Of a stretch of DNA of 64,000 nt, positions 42,547 through 52,060 are shown one piece after another; the first letter of the stretch is position 1, and each line of letters opens with the position of its first letter. A program made the translations under genes and the position numbers. The stretch lies in assembly GCA_039962225.1 (NCBI GenBank), contig JAMPKV010000003.1:124001-188000 (forward strand). The letters run 5' to 3'. The notes beneath the pieces are model-generated. The model saw only the letters and a list, made by a program, of their open reading frames with translations. It had not been told where the DNA came from and made no database searches. Source of the stretch: Microcoleus sp. AS-A8 (GTDB lineage Bacteria; Cyanobacteriota; Cyanobacteriia; Cyanobacteriales; Coleofasciculaceae).

Positions 42547-43677
42547 CTAAGTACCAGGAGTCGGTGCAGTTGAATTTCTAGGAGCCACCTGAGTACCAGG
42601 AGTCGGCACAGCTGAATTTCCTGGAGCCGTATTGGTTCTAGGAGCCACCTGAGTACCAGGACTCGGCGCGGCTGAATTTCCTGGAGCCGTATTGGTTCTA
42701 GGAGCCACCTGAGTACCAGGAGCCGGTGCTGCTGAATTTCCTGGAGTCGTATTGATGTTGGGAGCCACCTGAGTACCAGGAGCCGGTGCTGCTGAATTTC
42801 CTGGAGTCGTATTGATGTTGGGAGCCACCTGAGTACCAGGAGCCGGTGCTGCTGAATTTCCTGGGTTAACCCCTGATTGTCCGGGCAAGGGCGGTGGGCT
42901 GCCTGGGCTAACACCTGGTACTCCTGGCAGTAATTGTCCTGGATTACCCGGAACTTGTGGCTGAGCGGGATTGAGCGTGCCATAAGGATAAGTCCCAAGG
43001 GAACCCTCACCTGGGTAAGGGGTGTAGCTAGGAACACCGGTGGCGGGGGGTGCCGCCGGACTGAAGGCAGACGACTGATTGGCTTTCCCAGGAATGGTAG
43101 CTAGTGCTACGCGCTCGCCCCCTTCTTGCCTCAGCAAATCTAAAACCTGCACAACCTGGTTATAACTGGCATTCGCCGAAGCATACAGAGCCATCAACCC
43201 CTCTGGATTCTTTTGCCGATAGTCTCGCAATCTTTGCCGAAACTCCTTGTCCGTCGGGACTGGCTGCTTGTCAACATAAATTTGACCGAGTTCGTTGAGG
43301 CTCACGACTAAAATCTGCCGTCCCTGAGGCTTCCCAGTACTGGCTTTGGGTACCGCGATATCGACGTTTATGGCTTGCTGGCGAGACAAACCCACGGCTG
43401 ACAGCAGGAAAAACGTCAGAATACAAAAAATGACATCAATCAGCGGAACCAAGTCAATCCGAACATCTTCGGATTGGGTATCTATCCGAAGCCTGAGAGG
43501 GCGGGGTGCCACCTGAGCCGGATTGGGAAGAATTTTTTTCTGAGAAGGAAGAATTTTTTTCTGAGAAGGAAGACCTTTTTCCTGAGAAGGAAGAACTTTT
43601 TCCTGAGAAGGAAGAACTTTTTCCTGAGAAGGAAGAATTTTTTTCTGAGAAGGAAGAATTTTTTTCTGAGAAGACAT
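42547..43677 (-). CDS. exbD: ExbD/TolR-family biopolymer transport protein with two repeat arrays
   Basis: 376 residues from ATG 43677, far longer than a usual ExbD (about 140). The N-terminus is seven copies of a LPSQKKI-type heptad (residues 1-51). A normal ExbD core follows: RIDLVPLIDVIFCILTFFLL membrane segment with the proton-carrying Asp, then a periplasmic domain to about 190. The rest is a Pro/Gly-rich stretch ending in about five copies of a 20-residue unit such as PGNSAAPAPGTQVAP. With ExbB it would convert proton-motive force to mechanical work for outer-membrane transport or envelope tasks. The partner gene lies 64 bases upstream. Confidence 0.88.
   Translation of the reverse strand: MSSQKKILPSQKKILPSQEKVLPSQEKVLPSQEKGLPSQKKILPSQKKILPNPAQVAPRPLRLRIDTQSEDVRIDLVPLIDVIFCILTFFLLSAVGLSRQQAINVDIAVPKASTGKPQGRQILVVSLNELGQIYVDKQPVPTDKEFRQRLRDYRQKNPEGLMALYASANASYNQVVQVLDLLRQEGGERVALATIPGKANQSSAFSPAAPPATGVPSYTPYPGEGSLGTYPYGTLNPAQPQVPGNPGQLLPGVPGVSPGSPPPLPGQSGVNPGNSAAPAPGTQVAPNINTTPGNSAAPAPGTQVAPNINTTPGNSAAPAPGTQVAPRTNTAPGNSAAPSPGTQVAPRTNTAPGNSAVPTPGTQVAPRNSTAPTPGT
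42551..42864 (-). repeat. 60-bp tandem repeat array in exbD 3' end
   Basis: About four full 60-bp units plus partial ones, in phase with the reading frame. Units at 42721-42780 and 42781-42840 are identical; others differ by a few bases. Confidence 0.9.
43531..43677 (-). repeat. 21-bp tandem repeat array at exbD 5' end
   Basis: Seven 21-bp units coding for LPSQKKI or LPSQEKV. The core is CTTCCTTCTCAG on the minus strand followed by an A-run, with several units identical. Confidence 0.9.
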
Positions 43678-43741
43678 AAGTTACTCGATCCGTGCTGCCA
43701 TACTATCGTCACGATTCGCTCAAAGGTACTATCGAGTCCAT

Positions 43742-44452
43742 TTACTTTTCAGAGACTTCAGGAATCTCTGCCGAATTCAGCTTCGGGTAATTAGAAGTGT
43801 CAGAATTGTCAAGAGTGTCGGAGATTTCGCCTTGTAACCAATCTTGTCGGTAGAGCAACTCTAACTCACTCCCAGCTTTGCGAAAGATTCTGACCTGGTT
43901 GTACCACAACGCTTGAAAAAATCGATAGAAAACCAGACTGATAATCGCGACAAACATCCCTGCCGCCGTGCTAATCAGCGCTTCTCCAATACCCGTCGGC
44001 ACACCAGCCACAGAAGCGGTTCCTAAGTCACTAAAACTAATTGAACGCAAGGAGCGAATCAAGCCAAGTACTGTACCCAGTAACCCCAGTAGCGGTGATA
44101 TCGTAATGATGGCTTCCATGAGCTTGTCTCCCCGGCGCATTAAAGCCAACTCATCATCCGCCGCTGCCTCCAATGCCAGCCGAAACACTTCCGGGTCAGG
44201 GTTAACTAACCGTAAGGGAGCATATAAATATCGTCCTATGGGCTGTCGCCTGCCTTCAAGAGCCATCTCTGCGGCAACTTGCCAGTTAGTCTCTGCTGCA
44301 TCTAGCACACGCTCGAAAATTCTGCGTTCTCTCCACAGGACGCTTGTCCAAAACCACATACGTTCCAAGATTGTGCCCAAAGCGAGGATCGATAAGACCA
44401 ACAATGGCCACATTACTGGTCCGCCTTTTTCCATGATGTCCCTAATATCCAC
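43742..44452 (-). CDS. exbB: ExbB/TolQ/MotA proton-channel family protein
   Basis: 236 residues from GTG 44452 with GGAGG 11 bases upstream; ATG 44434 is an alternative. Three membrane spans ([58 protein letters not shown]) form the pentameric channel core. The [10 protein letters not shown] and [13 protein letters not shown] motifs are the family hallmarks. The exbD gene follows 64 bases later. No TonB or receptor gene is nearby. Confidence 0.92.
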   Translation of the reverse strand: MDIRDIMEKGGPVMWPLLVLSILALGTILERMWFWTSVLWRERRIFERVLDAAETNWQVAAEMALEGRRQPIGRYLYAPLRLVNPDPEVFRLALEAAADDELALMRRGDKLMEAIITISPLLGLLGTVLGLIRSLRSISFSDLGTASVAGVPTGIGEALISTAAGMFVAIISLVFYRFFQALWYNQVRIFRKAGSELELLYRQDWLQGEISDTLDNSDTSNYPKLNSAEIPEVSEK

Positions 44453-44848
44453 TGTTTGTTCTTACCTCCCTTGACTGAATGAACACATGTGGTCATTGTA
44501 AAGATGCAAGCCATTCCAATTCTATGGATTTCGAGCAAGTTGCAAAGAGGCTGACCTCATTTTTTCTCTAATAGTTCACTAACCTAGCTCCACTGTTGCA
44601 CCTGCATAACCCTCTACAGTCGCATCTAGGGGCATGAGAGCTTCCGCAGGGGGCAAGTAACCAGGGAGCAGAGGAAGCGTTCTTCGCCACATCTGATCCA
44701 ACCCTTCTTCCGCAACCTCCAATTCCCATTCCCCATCCTCTGTGCCCATCCTTTTGTTGGTCAACACTCGACAAAAGCAGGGGGGTTATCCACACCGGAA
44801 GTTGCTGAGGAGATTTGGCAATATTAATAGTAACTAGAGGGTAGACAT
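44453..44848. other. Intergenic region between divergent exbB and DUF1232 gene
   Basis: No credible gene. A C/T-rich low-complexity stretch with CCCATTCC/CCCATCC runs around 44720-44760, of the sort scattered through filamentous cyanobacterial spacers. A 108-codon minus frame covering it has no coding signature. Confidence 0.45.
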
Positions 44849-45154
44849 ATGAACAATTTTCCCCAATCAATTTACAACTGGTATCGCAATACACTTCGCA
44901 ATCCCAAATATCGTTGGTGGGTCATTTTGGGTTCGCTACTTTACATCGCTAGCCCTTTTGATATTTCCCCTGACTTTATCCCCATCTTCGGGCAAATCGA
45001 CGATGTTGTAATTTTGACATTGTTGGTTTCCGAAGTTTCCCAGTTGCTCATTGATACAGCCAAAGCTCGCAAAGGTGATGGTGAAACAGTGGTTGCCAGC
45101 ACCGAAAACACCGCAGATAAGACGGTGGATGTCGATGCTGTATCGGTTAAGTAA
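44849..45154 (+). CDS. YkvA-type DUF1232 membrane protein
   Basis: 101 residues from ATG 44849 with AGAGGG upstream. The DUF1232 core is KYRWWVILGSLLYIASPFDI followed by SPDFIPIFGQIDDVVILTLL, with the conserved SPFDxxPDxxPxxGxxDD pattern. The polar C-terminus is acidic and Thr-rich. DUF1232 proteins are small membrane proteins of unknown function, common in bacteria and plants. Confidence 0.88.
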   Translation: MNNFPQSIYNWYRNTLRNPKYRWWVILGSLLYIASPFDISPDFIPIFGQIDDVVILTLLVSEVSQLLIDTAKARKGDGETVVASTENTADKTVDVDAVSVK

Positions 45155-45522
45155 CGGCTATCTGCCCTAAAGCATTGCTCCCTTTCCGCAACAAAATAGA
45201 CTATCGGGGCACGCCACTCATGAACTCTGCCGTGCCCCCAGTAAAGGGTAGAGAGAATCACTCACCCCGTAGGAGTGGGGCAGAAGGCTTTGGGAATATT
45301 TCTAAAAACGAATAACCAACGGCTTCCGAGCGGGTCTACTCTGTTAAAAGCCACCTGAACGATGGTGTGTGAGTTTGAGCAATTCAGCGAAGCTATCGAA
45401 ATTTTATTGAAAAAATATTACAATTTGTTCAGTTAACATTGCAAGAGGCAATCGCCTTTCTATCAGCAAGTATCAGCAATCTGTCCGCTGGTTGCCTGGA
45501 GAGTTAAAAAGAGGAAATTACT
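45155..45522. other. Intergenic region
   Basis: No gene seen. A small ATTGC/GCAAT hairpin lies near 45439-45455 and an A+T-rich stretch at 45400-45440 may contain the promoter of the next gene. Confidence 0.4.
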
Positions 45523-45726
45523 GTGGAATCTACCATAAACTGCGCCGAAGCCTGTATTAACGGCTGCGTTTTAGGAGACAAATGCCCTAACCAAGAATTT
45601 GCAACAGAAGCGTCCAAGTTCATCCAGGAGACTTCGCTGGATAGGATGATAGAAATGGCCGAAGAGGCCCGACGTAAGAAGATGATGCAGCCTCCTCAAT
45701 GGGTGATTCCAGACTTTCCCGACTAG
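45523..45726 (+). CDS. Conserved small Cys-rich cyanobacterial protein
   Basis: 67 residues from GTG 45523 with AGAGGA about 10 bases upstream. Four cysteines near the N-terminus (Cys7, Cys11, Cys15, Cys21 in CAEACINGCVLGDKC) suggest a metal or Fe-S site. A helical middle (TSLDRMIEMAEEARRKKMM) and a conserved-looking PPQWVIPDFPD end follow. I believe close relatives are widespread in cyanobacteria, but no role is known. The gene is followed 53 bases later by the end of a convergent histidine kinase gene. Confidence 0.7.
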   Translation: MESTINCAEACINGCVLGDKCPNQEFATEASKFIQETSLDRMIEMAEEARRKKMMQPPQWVIPDFPD

Positions 45727-45779
45727 GACGATTCGCACTTGTGTGAGGCGAGTTGTAGCCGCCTAAAAAATTTATTAAT

Positions 45780-48530
45780 TCATCTAACTTGAGTCAAAGG
45801 ACAACGGATCGAAGCCAGTGGAATTTTAAGGTTGACGGTTGTACCAACTCCCACTTGACTATCAATTGAAATTTGCCCTCCTTGTAAGTCTAGACACTGT
45901 TTAACAACGCTGAGACCTAAGCCTGTCCCCGGAATATTGGCTATGTTTTGGCCGCGATGAAATAGCTCAAACAGATGGGTTTGGTCTTCTAAAGGAATGC
46001 CAATCCCTGCGTCTTGGATTTGGAAAATAGCCTCTTTTGGGCTACAGGTCAAAGCGAGATGAATTTTACCTCCTTGAGGCGAATATTTAATAGCATTAGA
46101 AAATAAATTAGTCAAGATACAACGGGTTAATTTTTCGTCAAGACAGGCGATCGGACACTGCCTCTGAATGGTTAAACTAATTTGATGCTTAGGGTCAGCG
46201 TTAAGTTGCAAATCTTCTACCAAAGAACGACAAAATTTTTCCAGTTCGAGTGGCTGAGGATGAAACTCTAATTTGCCGCTTTCGGCTCGATTAATGGTTA
46301 AAAGGTCGTCCAGCAATTGAGTCATGTTTTTAGCGGCGGTTTCGATGCGACCGAGATTTCTCAGTTTTTTTTCTTCCGTCCATGCCTGAGTGTAGGATTT
46401 GAGTAATTGGGCGCTGCCTAAAATCGTACTCAAGGGGGTGCGAAATTCATGGGAAACCATGGAAAAAAAGCGGAGTTGAACTCTTCTGAGTTCTTGTTCC
46501 GCTGCCAAAGCACGGCGAATTTCTTCAGCCTGCTTACGCTCCGTGATGTCTCGTAGCACAGCGAGATGCCGCCCCGGCAAAAAACTCGTTTTAGCCGCAT
46601 ACTCAACGTCTCGCACTGTACCATCGGGACGCAAGATCCGCAGTTCTCCCCTTCCTTGCCCCAGTACAACCACCGTGCGCCATACCCGTTTAAAATCGCA
46701 GTCGGGTGCGATCAAATCGGCAATCGGCTGACCTAGGAGTTGAGAAAGTGGTAAGTTAAAAAGCTGGCAAGCGGCAGGATTGACCTCTACATAAGTGCCC
46801 TGATCATCGATAATGGCGATCGCATCCAGTGAACTCTCGAAAATAGCTCGTAACTGCTGCTCCCTGGCAAAAATTTCGGTAATGTCCATAGCGGCGCAGG
46901 TAATGCCAGTAATATCTCCCTTTGACCCCAGTAACGGCTCTACAGTTAGCTCGTAGTGGCGAATTTCGCCGTTGATGCTTATAGAGGTTTCTTCTCGGCT
47001 TCCCACCCCTGTTGTCAACACTTGGCGCTTGATGGCTGTGAGTCGTTGACCATCCTCAGTGCCAAACAGTTCACAGTCTAACTTGCCCACAACCTGATCG
47101 AAGGAGAAACCCAGGAGGGAATTATAGAGCCAAGTGAAGCGTAAGTCGATGTCCTGATTGAAGACTGTGATGGGCGAATTCTTCAGCGCCACCCGGAAGC
47201 GTTCCTCGCTGGTTCTGAGTGCTTGTTCGGCGGCAATTCGTTCGCGGATTTCAGCTTGTAGAGAGGCGTTGATGCGAGTTAACTCGGCAGTGCGCTCGCT
47301 CACCCGAATTTCGAGTTGATCACGAGCTTGGCGCAGGGCATTCTCCGCTTCCTTGCGCTCGGCAAGTTCCAATTGTACCTGTTGATAAAGGTCGGCTTGG
47401 TGGATGGCGATCGCTAACTGAATCGCTAATTGCTGGAGTAAATCCATCTCTAAGGGCTGCCATTGCCTGGGTTGAGAGCAGTGATGAGCAATCAATAGCC
47501 CCCAAAGTTCTCCCTGGTACACAATCGGTACAACCAGCTTAGACTTCACTCCCCACTGTTGAAGAAAGCCAATCAAGCACGGTGAAACCTGATCCGTTTC
47601 GGGATGAACAACGGCACGCACTCGCCCCTGGCAGTACAAATGATGATATTCTGGCGGAAAAACTTCTGCCGGGAAGGTGTGTCCCAGAATTGTCAAACAG
47701 CCAGGAACCACGGACTCGGCAATCGTACTGCCAGTGCTATCCGACCCAATCCGATAGACTAATACTCGATCCACCTGAAGAAATTGCCGCACTTCTTCCA
47801 CAGTGGTGGCAAGAATCAGATCTAGGTTTAATGTTTCTCGGATGCGTTGAATACTGGCTGCAATTAATCGCTCTCGCTGTACTCGCTGTCGTTCGTGCGC
47901 CTGTTGTAACTCGGCGGTGCGTTGCTGCACTCTTAATTCCAATTGCTGGTTTAATTCCTGGAGGGCAAGTTCTGCCTGTCGGCGCTGAGCACCTTCATGT
48001 TGCAAGTCTTGCATCGCCGCTTCCAGTTGTGCGGTGCGTTGTTTCAGGACTTGTGTTTTCTGGAAGAGACTAATCCATGCCGTCACTTTAGAGCGCAAGA
48101 TTTCCGGGACAATGGGCTTGAACAAATAGTCCACCACGCCCAGAGCATAAGCTTTCAATACATCAGTCTCGCTGGGATGGCTTTGCGGATGGGGCTTGCT
48201 TGGCTTTCCCCGTAAAGATTTTTGCCGAATATTGCCTGAACTACCTCCCGCTTGTTCACTATTGCTATCTGCCATAAAAAGTACTGGAGTGTCCCGCCCA
48301 TTCGGTCTGTCTCGAATCCGCTTTGCCGTCTCCAATCCATCCATTTCTGGCATCTGCACATCCAGGAGAATCAAAGCAAACTCCTGATTCCGTAAATATC
48401 TCAGCGCTTGTTCACCGGAATCGGCTTTCACCAAATGCTGCCCCAAACTTTCCAATATGGCCTCTAACTCCAGCAAATTGTGCGGTTGGTCATCAACCAA
48501 GAGGATATTCACGTTAGCTTTATGCCCCAT
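45780..48530 (-). CDS. Hybrid sensor histidine kinase (REC-GAF-PAS-PAS-HisKA-HATPase)
   Basis: 916 residues from ATG 48530. N-terminal receiver (7-150, Asp57, Lys138), coiled linker, GAF (about 222-385, LWGLLIAHHCSQPRQWQ), two PAS domains (about 440-560 and 562-665), HisKA (phospho-accepting His694 in FSMVSHEFRTPLSTIL) and HATPase (NLFSNAIKYS, GTGLGLSVVK). The receiver carries a 25-30 residue insertion after strand 4 and an Ala at the usual Thr/Ser switch position. Cys318 in the GAF sits where bilin-binding GAFs have their thiol. It is divergent from an OmpR regulator, the likely partner. Confidence 0.93.
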   Translation of the reverse strand: MGHKANVNILLVDDQPHNLLELEAILESLGQHLVKADSGEQALRYLRNQEFALILLDVQMPEMDGLETAKRIRDRPNGRDTPVLFMADSNSEQAGGSSGNIRQKSLRGKPSKPHPQSHPSETDVLKAYALGVVDYLFKPIVPEILRSKVTAWISLFQKTQVLKQRTAQLEAAMQDLQHEGAQRRQAELALQELNQQLELRVQQRTAELQQAHERQRVQRERLIAASIQRIRETLNLDLILATTVEEVRQFLQVDRVLVYRIGSDSTGSTIAESVVPGCLTILGHTFPAEVFPPEYHHLYCQGRVRAVVHPETDQVSPCLIGFLQQWGVKSKLVVPIVYQGELWGLLIAHHCSQPRQWQPLEMDLLQQLAIQLAIAIHQADLYQQVQLELAERKEAENALRQARDQLEIRVSERTAELTRINASLQAEIRERIAAEQALRTSEERFRVALKNSPITVFNQDIDLRFTWLYNSLLGFSFDQVVGKLDCELFGTEDGQRLTAIKRQVLTTGVGSREETSISINGEIRHYELTVEPLLGSKGDITGITCAAMDITEIFAREQQLRAIFESSLDAIAIIDDQGTYVEVNPAACQLFNLPLSQLLGQPIADLIAPDCDFKRVWRTVVVLGQGRGELRILRPDGTVRDVEYAAKTSFLPGRHLAVLRDITERKQAEEIRRALAAEQELRRVQLRFFSMVSHEFRTPLSTILGSAQLLKSYTQAWTEEKKLRNLGRIETAAKNMTQLLDDLLTINRAESGKLEFHPQPLELEKFCRSLVEDLQLNADPKHQISLTIQRQCPIACLDEKLTRCILTNLFSNAIKYSPQGGKIHLALTCSPKEAIFQIQDAGIGIPLEDQTHLFELFHRGQNIANIPGTGLGLSVVKQCLDLQGGQISIDSQVGVGTTVNLKIPLASIRCPLTQVR

Positions 48531-48659
48531 AGTTTCACCCTACCGATTGAGGGAGTACTGATGTACAATAATCCTAGTTCATAAAACCTTGATTAAAGTC
48601 CTATCTTTATCCTTATTATTGGTGTTCTTTAATCCTTAATCCTCCACCATTTACCTGCG

Positions 48660-49337
48660 ATGAAAGTTCTTCTCGTAGAAGATGATGAACTCCTAGCAGG
48701 AGTTGTCGCAGAATTCCTCACTGACCACCTGCATGTAGTTGAGGTTGTTACGGATGGAGAGTCCGCTTGGAATCAAATCAGCGCCCTTGAGTATGATTTA
48801 ATTTTGCTCGATGTCATGCTGCCCAAGCTGGATGGTATTCGCCTCTGTCAGCGATTGCGTTCCCATGGCTATTCTGTACCCGTTTTAATGATTACAGCTC
48901 GCGATACAAGTACTGACAAAGTCCTGGGTTTAGACGCTGGAGCTGATGACTACATGGTCAAACCCCTTGATTTTCCTGAGTTACTGGCGCGGATTCGTGC
49001 GCTGCTGCGGCGGGGAAGTTCTGTCTCATCTCCCATTCTGGAGTGGGGAGAGTTGCATCTTGACCCTGCCACCTACGAAGTCAGCTACCAGGACAACACC
49101 CTGCGCTTAACCCCCAAAGAATATAAACTTTTGGAACTACTGCTACGCAATGGGCGACGGATTTTGAGCCGCAATACAATCATTGAACGGCTTTGGTCTT
49201 TTGAAAATCCGCCAGAAGAGGGTACCGTCAAAACTCACATTAAGAGTTTGCGAAAAAAACTCAAAATTGTTGGCGCTCCCACTAATTTGATTGAAACGGT
49301 TCATGGTATCGGTTATCGCCTGAAAGAACTGACCTAG
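48660..49337 (+). CDS. OmpR/PhoB-family response regulator
   Basis: 225 residues from ATG 48660. The receiver domain has the acidic pair in VEDDE, phospho-acceptor Asp51 (LILLDVMLPKLDG), Thr in MITARD and Lys in MVKPLDF. A winged-helix DNA-binding domain (about 128-223) ends with VKTHIKSLRKKLKI and VHGIGYRL. It is divergent from the hybrid kinase (129 bases between starts), so the pair probably shares a regulatory region and forms one pathway. Target genes unknown. Confidence 0.95.
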   Translation: MKVLLVEDDELLAGVVAEFLTDHLHVVEVVTDGESAWNQISALEYDLILLDVMLPKLDGIRLCQRLRSHGYSVPVLMITARDTSTDKVLGLDAGADDYMVKPLDFPELLARIRALLRRGSSVSSPILEWGELHLDPATYEVSYQDNTLRLTPKEYKLLELLLRNGRRILSRNTIIERLWSFENPPEEGTVKTHIKSLRKKLKIVGAPTNLIETVHGIGYRLKELT

Positions 49338-50098
49338 AGCGTGGGAAAAGTATTCGAGCTATGAGTAGTCAAGCCGGAAAAAAGGAGAATGCTGGATAGC
49401 TTAAGTTACCCTTTTAGCCTTTGGTGGCTTGAAACAATGACTTGAGTGATGTTTTAAAGGTTTCACAAAAAAAGAAAAGAGTGGAGTCGTTTCACACTCT
49501 ATGCTTCACACTTCATTCTTTATCCTTTCTTCTCGTTTTCTTTCCGAATTCTCCACGATTTTTTTACTAAATATCTGTAAGATGTGAAGGCATGATTTCT
49601 TGTCTTGATTCGACCCATGATCAGTAGATCTTCATCGGGATAAATTTTCAAGAGTCCAGCCCAATTAAACCTTAGTCTGCTTATAAGTCAGGGACTAATT
49701 GTCATCAAATCCACACCTAAATTTTTTATTAAGGGAGGTGTTTCGGTATTGAGGATAACGATAGATTGATCAGGCGGAAAGTTATCTATAGCCCTTCTCG
49801 ATTGGATGAGGTACACTTTTTTGACCTCTCTGGACAACCTCTCTCCACCTCTGGGTAACCCTCTTCTGTATAGGAGAGGGAAGCGGATAATTTTTTTGAG
49901 CTGAGTGAGGCTTTGATTCTTACTCCCCTTCCCTCATAGGGACCCAAGCGACCAAAGCCAAAGGTGAGGATGAGGAGGTAGGGAGTTAGGTTATGCGGAT
50001 GTACACGCGCTTAACTGAGAACTGCTATATATTTATTCGCTTCCGCCTACGGACTACAGATATCTTTAATTGACTAGTCCTGAAATTGGTGCGACTGA
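49338..50098. other. Long intergenic region after the OmpR regulator
   Basis: 760 bases with no credible gene. It has an 8-bp hairpin CCCTCTTC/GGAGAGGG (49859-49880) followed after 9 bases by seven T, which could be a terminator, and pyrimidine-rich low-complexity stretches (49495-49565 and 49825-49870). Confidence 0.45.
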
Positions 50099-50494
50099 GT
50101 GAACAATTACGGTCAAGAGTTAAAAATCTCAACAATTCTGGTCATTGATGATAATTTTTTATTTCTAGAAACTCTTCTAGAGTTGCTGGAAACGCAAGGG
50201 TTCCAAGTGATTGGAAGTCAAAACGGTTTTTTAGGCTTGCAATTAGCGGAAGAACAGATACCTGATGTGATCATTTGTGACATCAGGATGCCTGAACTGA
50301 ATGGTTATCAAGTTTTGATGAAACTGCGCCAAAATCCAGTTACAGCCAAGATTCCGCTTATTTTTATCACGGATAAACCCATTGATCATCCCCAGAAAGT
50401 GATTCAGGAGATGGGTGCGAATGGTTATCTGATTAAGCCGTTTTCAACGACCCAATTAATCTTGACCATTAAGGCTCAACTCGAAGCCCCTTAG
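50099..50494 (+). CDS. Receiver-only response regulator
   Basis: 131 residues from GTG 50099. It has a single REC domain: VIDDN acidic pair, Asp61 (VIICDIRMPELNG), Thr in LIFITDKP and Lys in LIKPFST. There is no output domain, so it acts by protein contact, in a phosphorelay or motility-type pathway. A SelO gene follows on the opposite strand 25 bases later. No kinase is adjacent. Confidence 0.88.
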   Translation: MNNYGQELKISTILVIDDNFLFLETLLELLETQGFQVIGSQNGFLGLQLAEEQIPDVIICDIRMPELNGYQVLMKLRQNPVTAKIPLIFITDKPIDHPQKVIQEMGANGYLIKPFSTTQLILTIKAQLEAP

Positions 50495-50519
50495 GTTATT
50501 ACCCATTAACCTTTATGGA

Positions 50520-51998
50520 TTACTCTTTATTCTGTATTCGCTTCAACAACTCATAAAAAGGTTGCCAATTATCGTCCTCGGTAATAGCGTGCCAAATTTC
50601 CTCAATTACAGGTCGCAGTAAAGCCGTCTTCGGATTTTTATCCCGCAAGCGTTGGGCAACATGTTCCAACTCATCGGTTGACAAATCCTGCAAAATATGG
50701 TGATATAATTCTCTCCATTTCCCTAAAGATGACGGTGATTCCGTGAAGGGTAAAAAGGACTCCCCAGTGAGAATTTGACCTAAATTATCCCTCCAACTAG
50801 ATTCAAACTGCTGAGCTAATTCAGCGAAGAAAGCATGGTATCCCATCTGACTATCTTGAAGGAATTGAATCGTTAACCCCAATAACTCCTCCGCTTGCGA
50901 TTCCGGTAGCTGTTCAAACCCTAACTTATTAATCATTAACTGCCGATAATTCCGGTAGTAATGCTCACCAAAGGTTGCCAATGCGGCCTCCATATCCGCC
51001 TGGGGAATTACAGCCGCTAAAGGTCGCTGAAGCATTTCCAAATTCCAGCGACAAATTTCAGGTTGATAGCCGTAACAGTAGCGCCCGTAATAGTCAAAAT
51101 AAGCAGCAGTAAACGCTGGGTCATAGGTCGGAATAAAGGCATAAGGCCCATAATCAAAACTTTCACCCGTAATCGACATATTGTCAGTATTTAAGACAGC
51201 ATGACAAAAGCCTGCTGCCATCCACTGCGCCACCAGTTGAGCGACTCGTTGCACTAACTCGGTGTAAAACTGGATGTAGCGCTCGCATTCATCTTGACCT
51301 ACTCCTGTCTCCCCAGACATAAAAGTTTCTTCTTGCTCTCCCCCCTGAACACGGGGGGTAATCTTGGGATAATACTGCTCAATAACGTGGTCTAACAGCT
51401 TTTTAATTAAATCTGGACGCTTAAAGTAGTGCAACCGTTCAAACGTGCCAAACCGAATGTGAGAACGGGTGAAACGCACCATTACAGAAGAACGGGTGGG
51501 AGACGGTTCATCACCCCGCCACAAACTTTCCCCCGTTTCAATCAAACTCAAACAACGAGACGTGCGGACGCCAAGATTGTGCAACGCTTCCGCCGCTAAA
51601 ACTTCCCGCACACCCCCCTTGAGCGTGAGTCTCCCATCCCCACCCCTAGAGTAGGGGGTTGTCCCAGAACCTTTCGTCCCAAAATCATAAAGTTCCCCAT
51701 CGACACCCCGGACTTGCCCATAGAGAAAACCTCTGCCATCCCCTAGCCTGGGGTTATATTCGCCGAATTGATAGCCGTGGTAGCGCAAGGCTAACAAGGG
51801 TCGCACTCCCTGAAATTGGCCAAAGGCTTGGATAAAATCCGTGTCCGTAACCTCTTGAGGATTAAGTCCCAGTATCGGTAAAACTTGGTCGTTGCGAAAC
51901 CGCAGGATATGGCGAGGAAAATTGGCGGCTGCTACTTCATCAAAGTAGTCATATCCCAAAGATTCCAGAGCGGGTTCGTAGTTGAGGGAAAGAAACAT
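50520..51998 (-). CDS. selO: SelO/YdiU-family protein adenylyltransferase
   Basis: 492 residues from ATG 51998. It is a pseudokinase that binds ATP in a flipped orientation and transfers AMP to Ser/Thr/Tyr of redox-related proteins. The conserved pieces are present: [56 protein letters not shown] and [20 protein letters not shown] with the metal-binding Asn/Asp. Length is normal for a bacterial SelO. It is divergent from CRR7. Confidence 0.95.
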   Translation of the reverse strand: MFLSLNYEPALESLGYDYFDEVAAANFPRHILRFRNDQVLPILGLNPQEVTDTDFIQAFGQFQGVRPLLALRYHGYQFGEYNPRLGDGRGFLYGQVRGVDGELYDFGTKGSGTTPYSRGGDGRLTLKGGVREVLAAEALHNLGVRTSRCLSLIETGESLWRGDEPSPTRSSVMVRFTRSHIRFGTFERLHYFKRPDLIKKLLDHVIEQYYPKITPRVQGGEQEETFMSGETGVGQDECERYIQFYTELVQRVAQLVAQWMAAGFCHAVLNTDNMSITGESFDYGPYAFIPTYDPAFTAAYFDYYGRYCYGYQPEICRWNLEMLQRPLAAVIPQADMEAALATFGEHYYRNYRQLMINKLGFEQLPESQAEELLGLTIQFLQDSQMGYHAFFAELAQQFESSWRDNLGQILTGESFLPFTESPSSLGKWRELYHHILQDLSTDELEHVAQRLRDKNPKTALLRPVIEEIWHAITEDDNWQPFYELLKRIQNKE

Positions 51999-52060
51999 AT
52001 CAACGATAAAAGATGATAGCAGTACACTTGAGCATAGCGAACGTCAGCTAGGAATTGAGA

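Noticed and set aside
42551-42864. Regular 60-bp repeats as a possible CRISPR array
   Set aside because: Units are contiguous with no unique spacers and stay in frame within exbD.
42495-43037. 180-codon frame over the exbD repeats in a second reading frame
   Set aside because: It is only a frame shadow of the 60-bp repeat; the ExbD frame has the real domain.
43474-43794. Plus-strand frame of FFLRRK repeats
   Set aside because: Antisense reading of the 21-bp exbD repeat, with no other support.
44568-44894. 108-codon minus-strand frame
   Set aside because: Covers a C/T-rich low-complexity spacer and the start of the DUF1232 gene; no coding signature.
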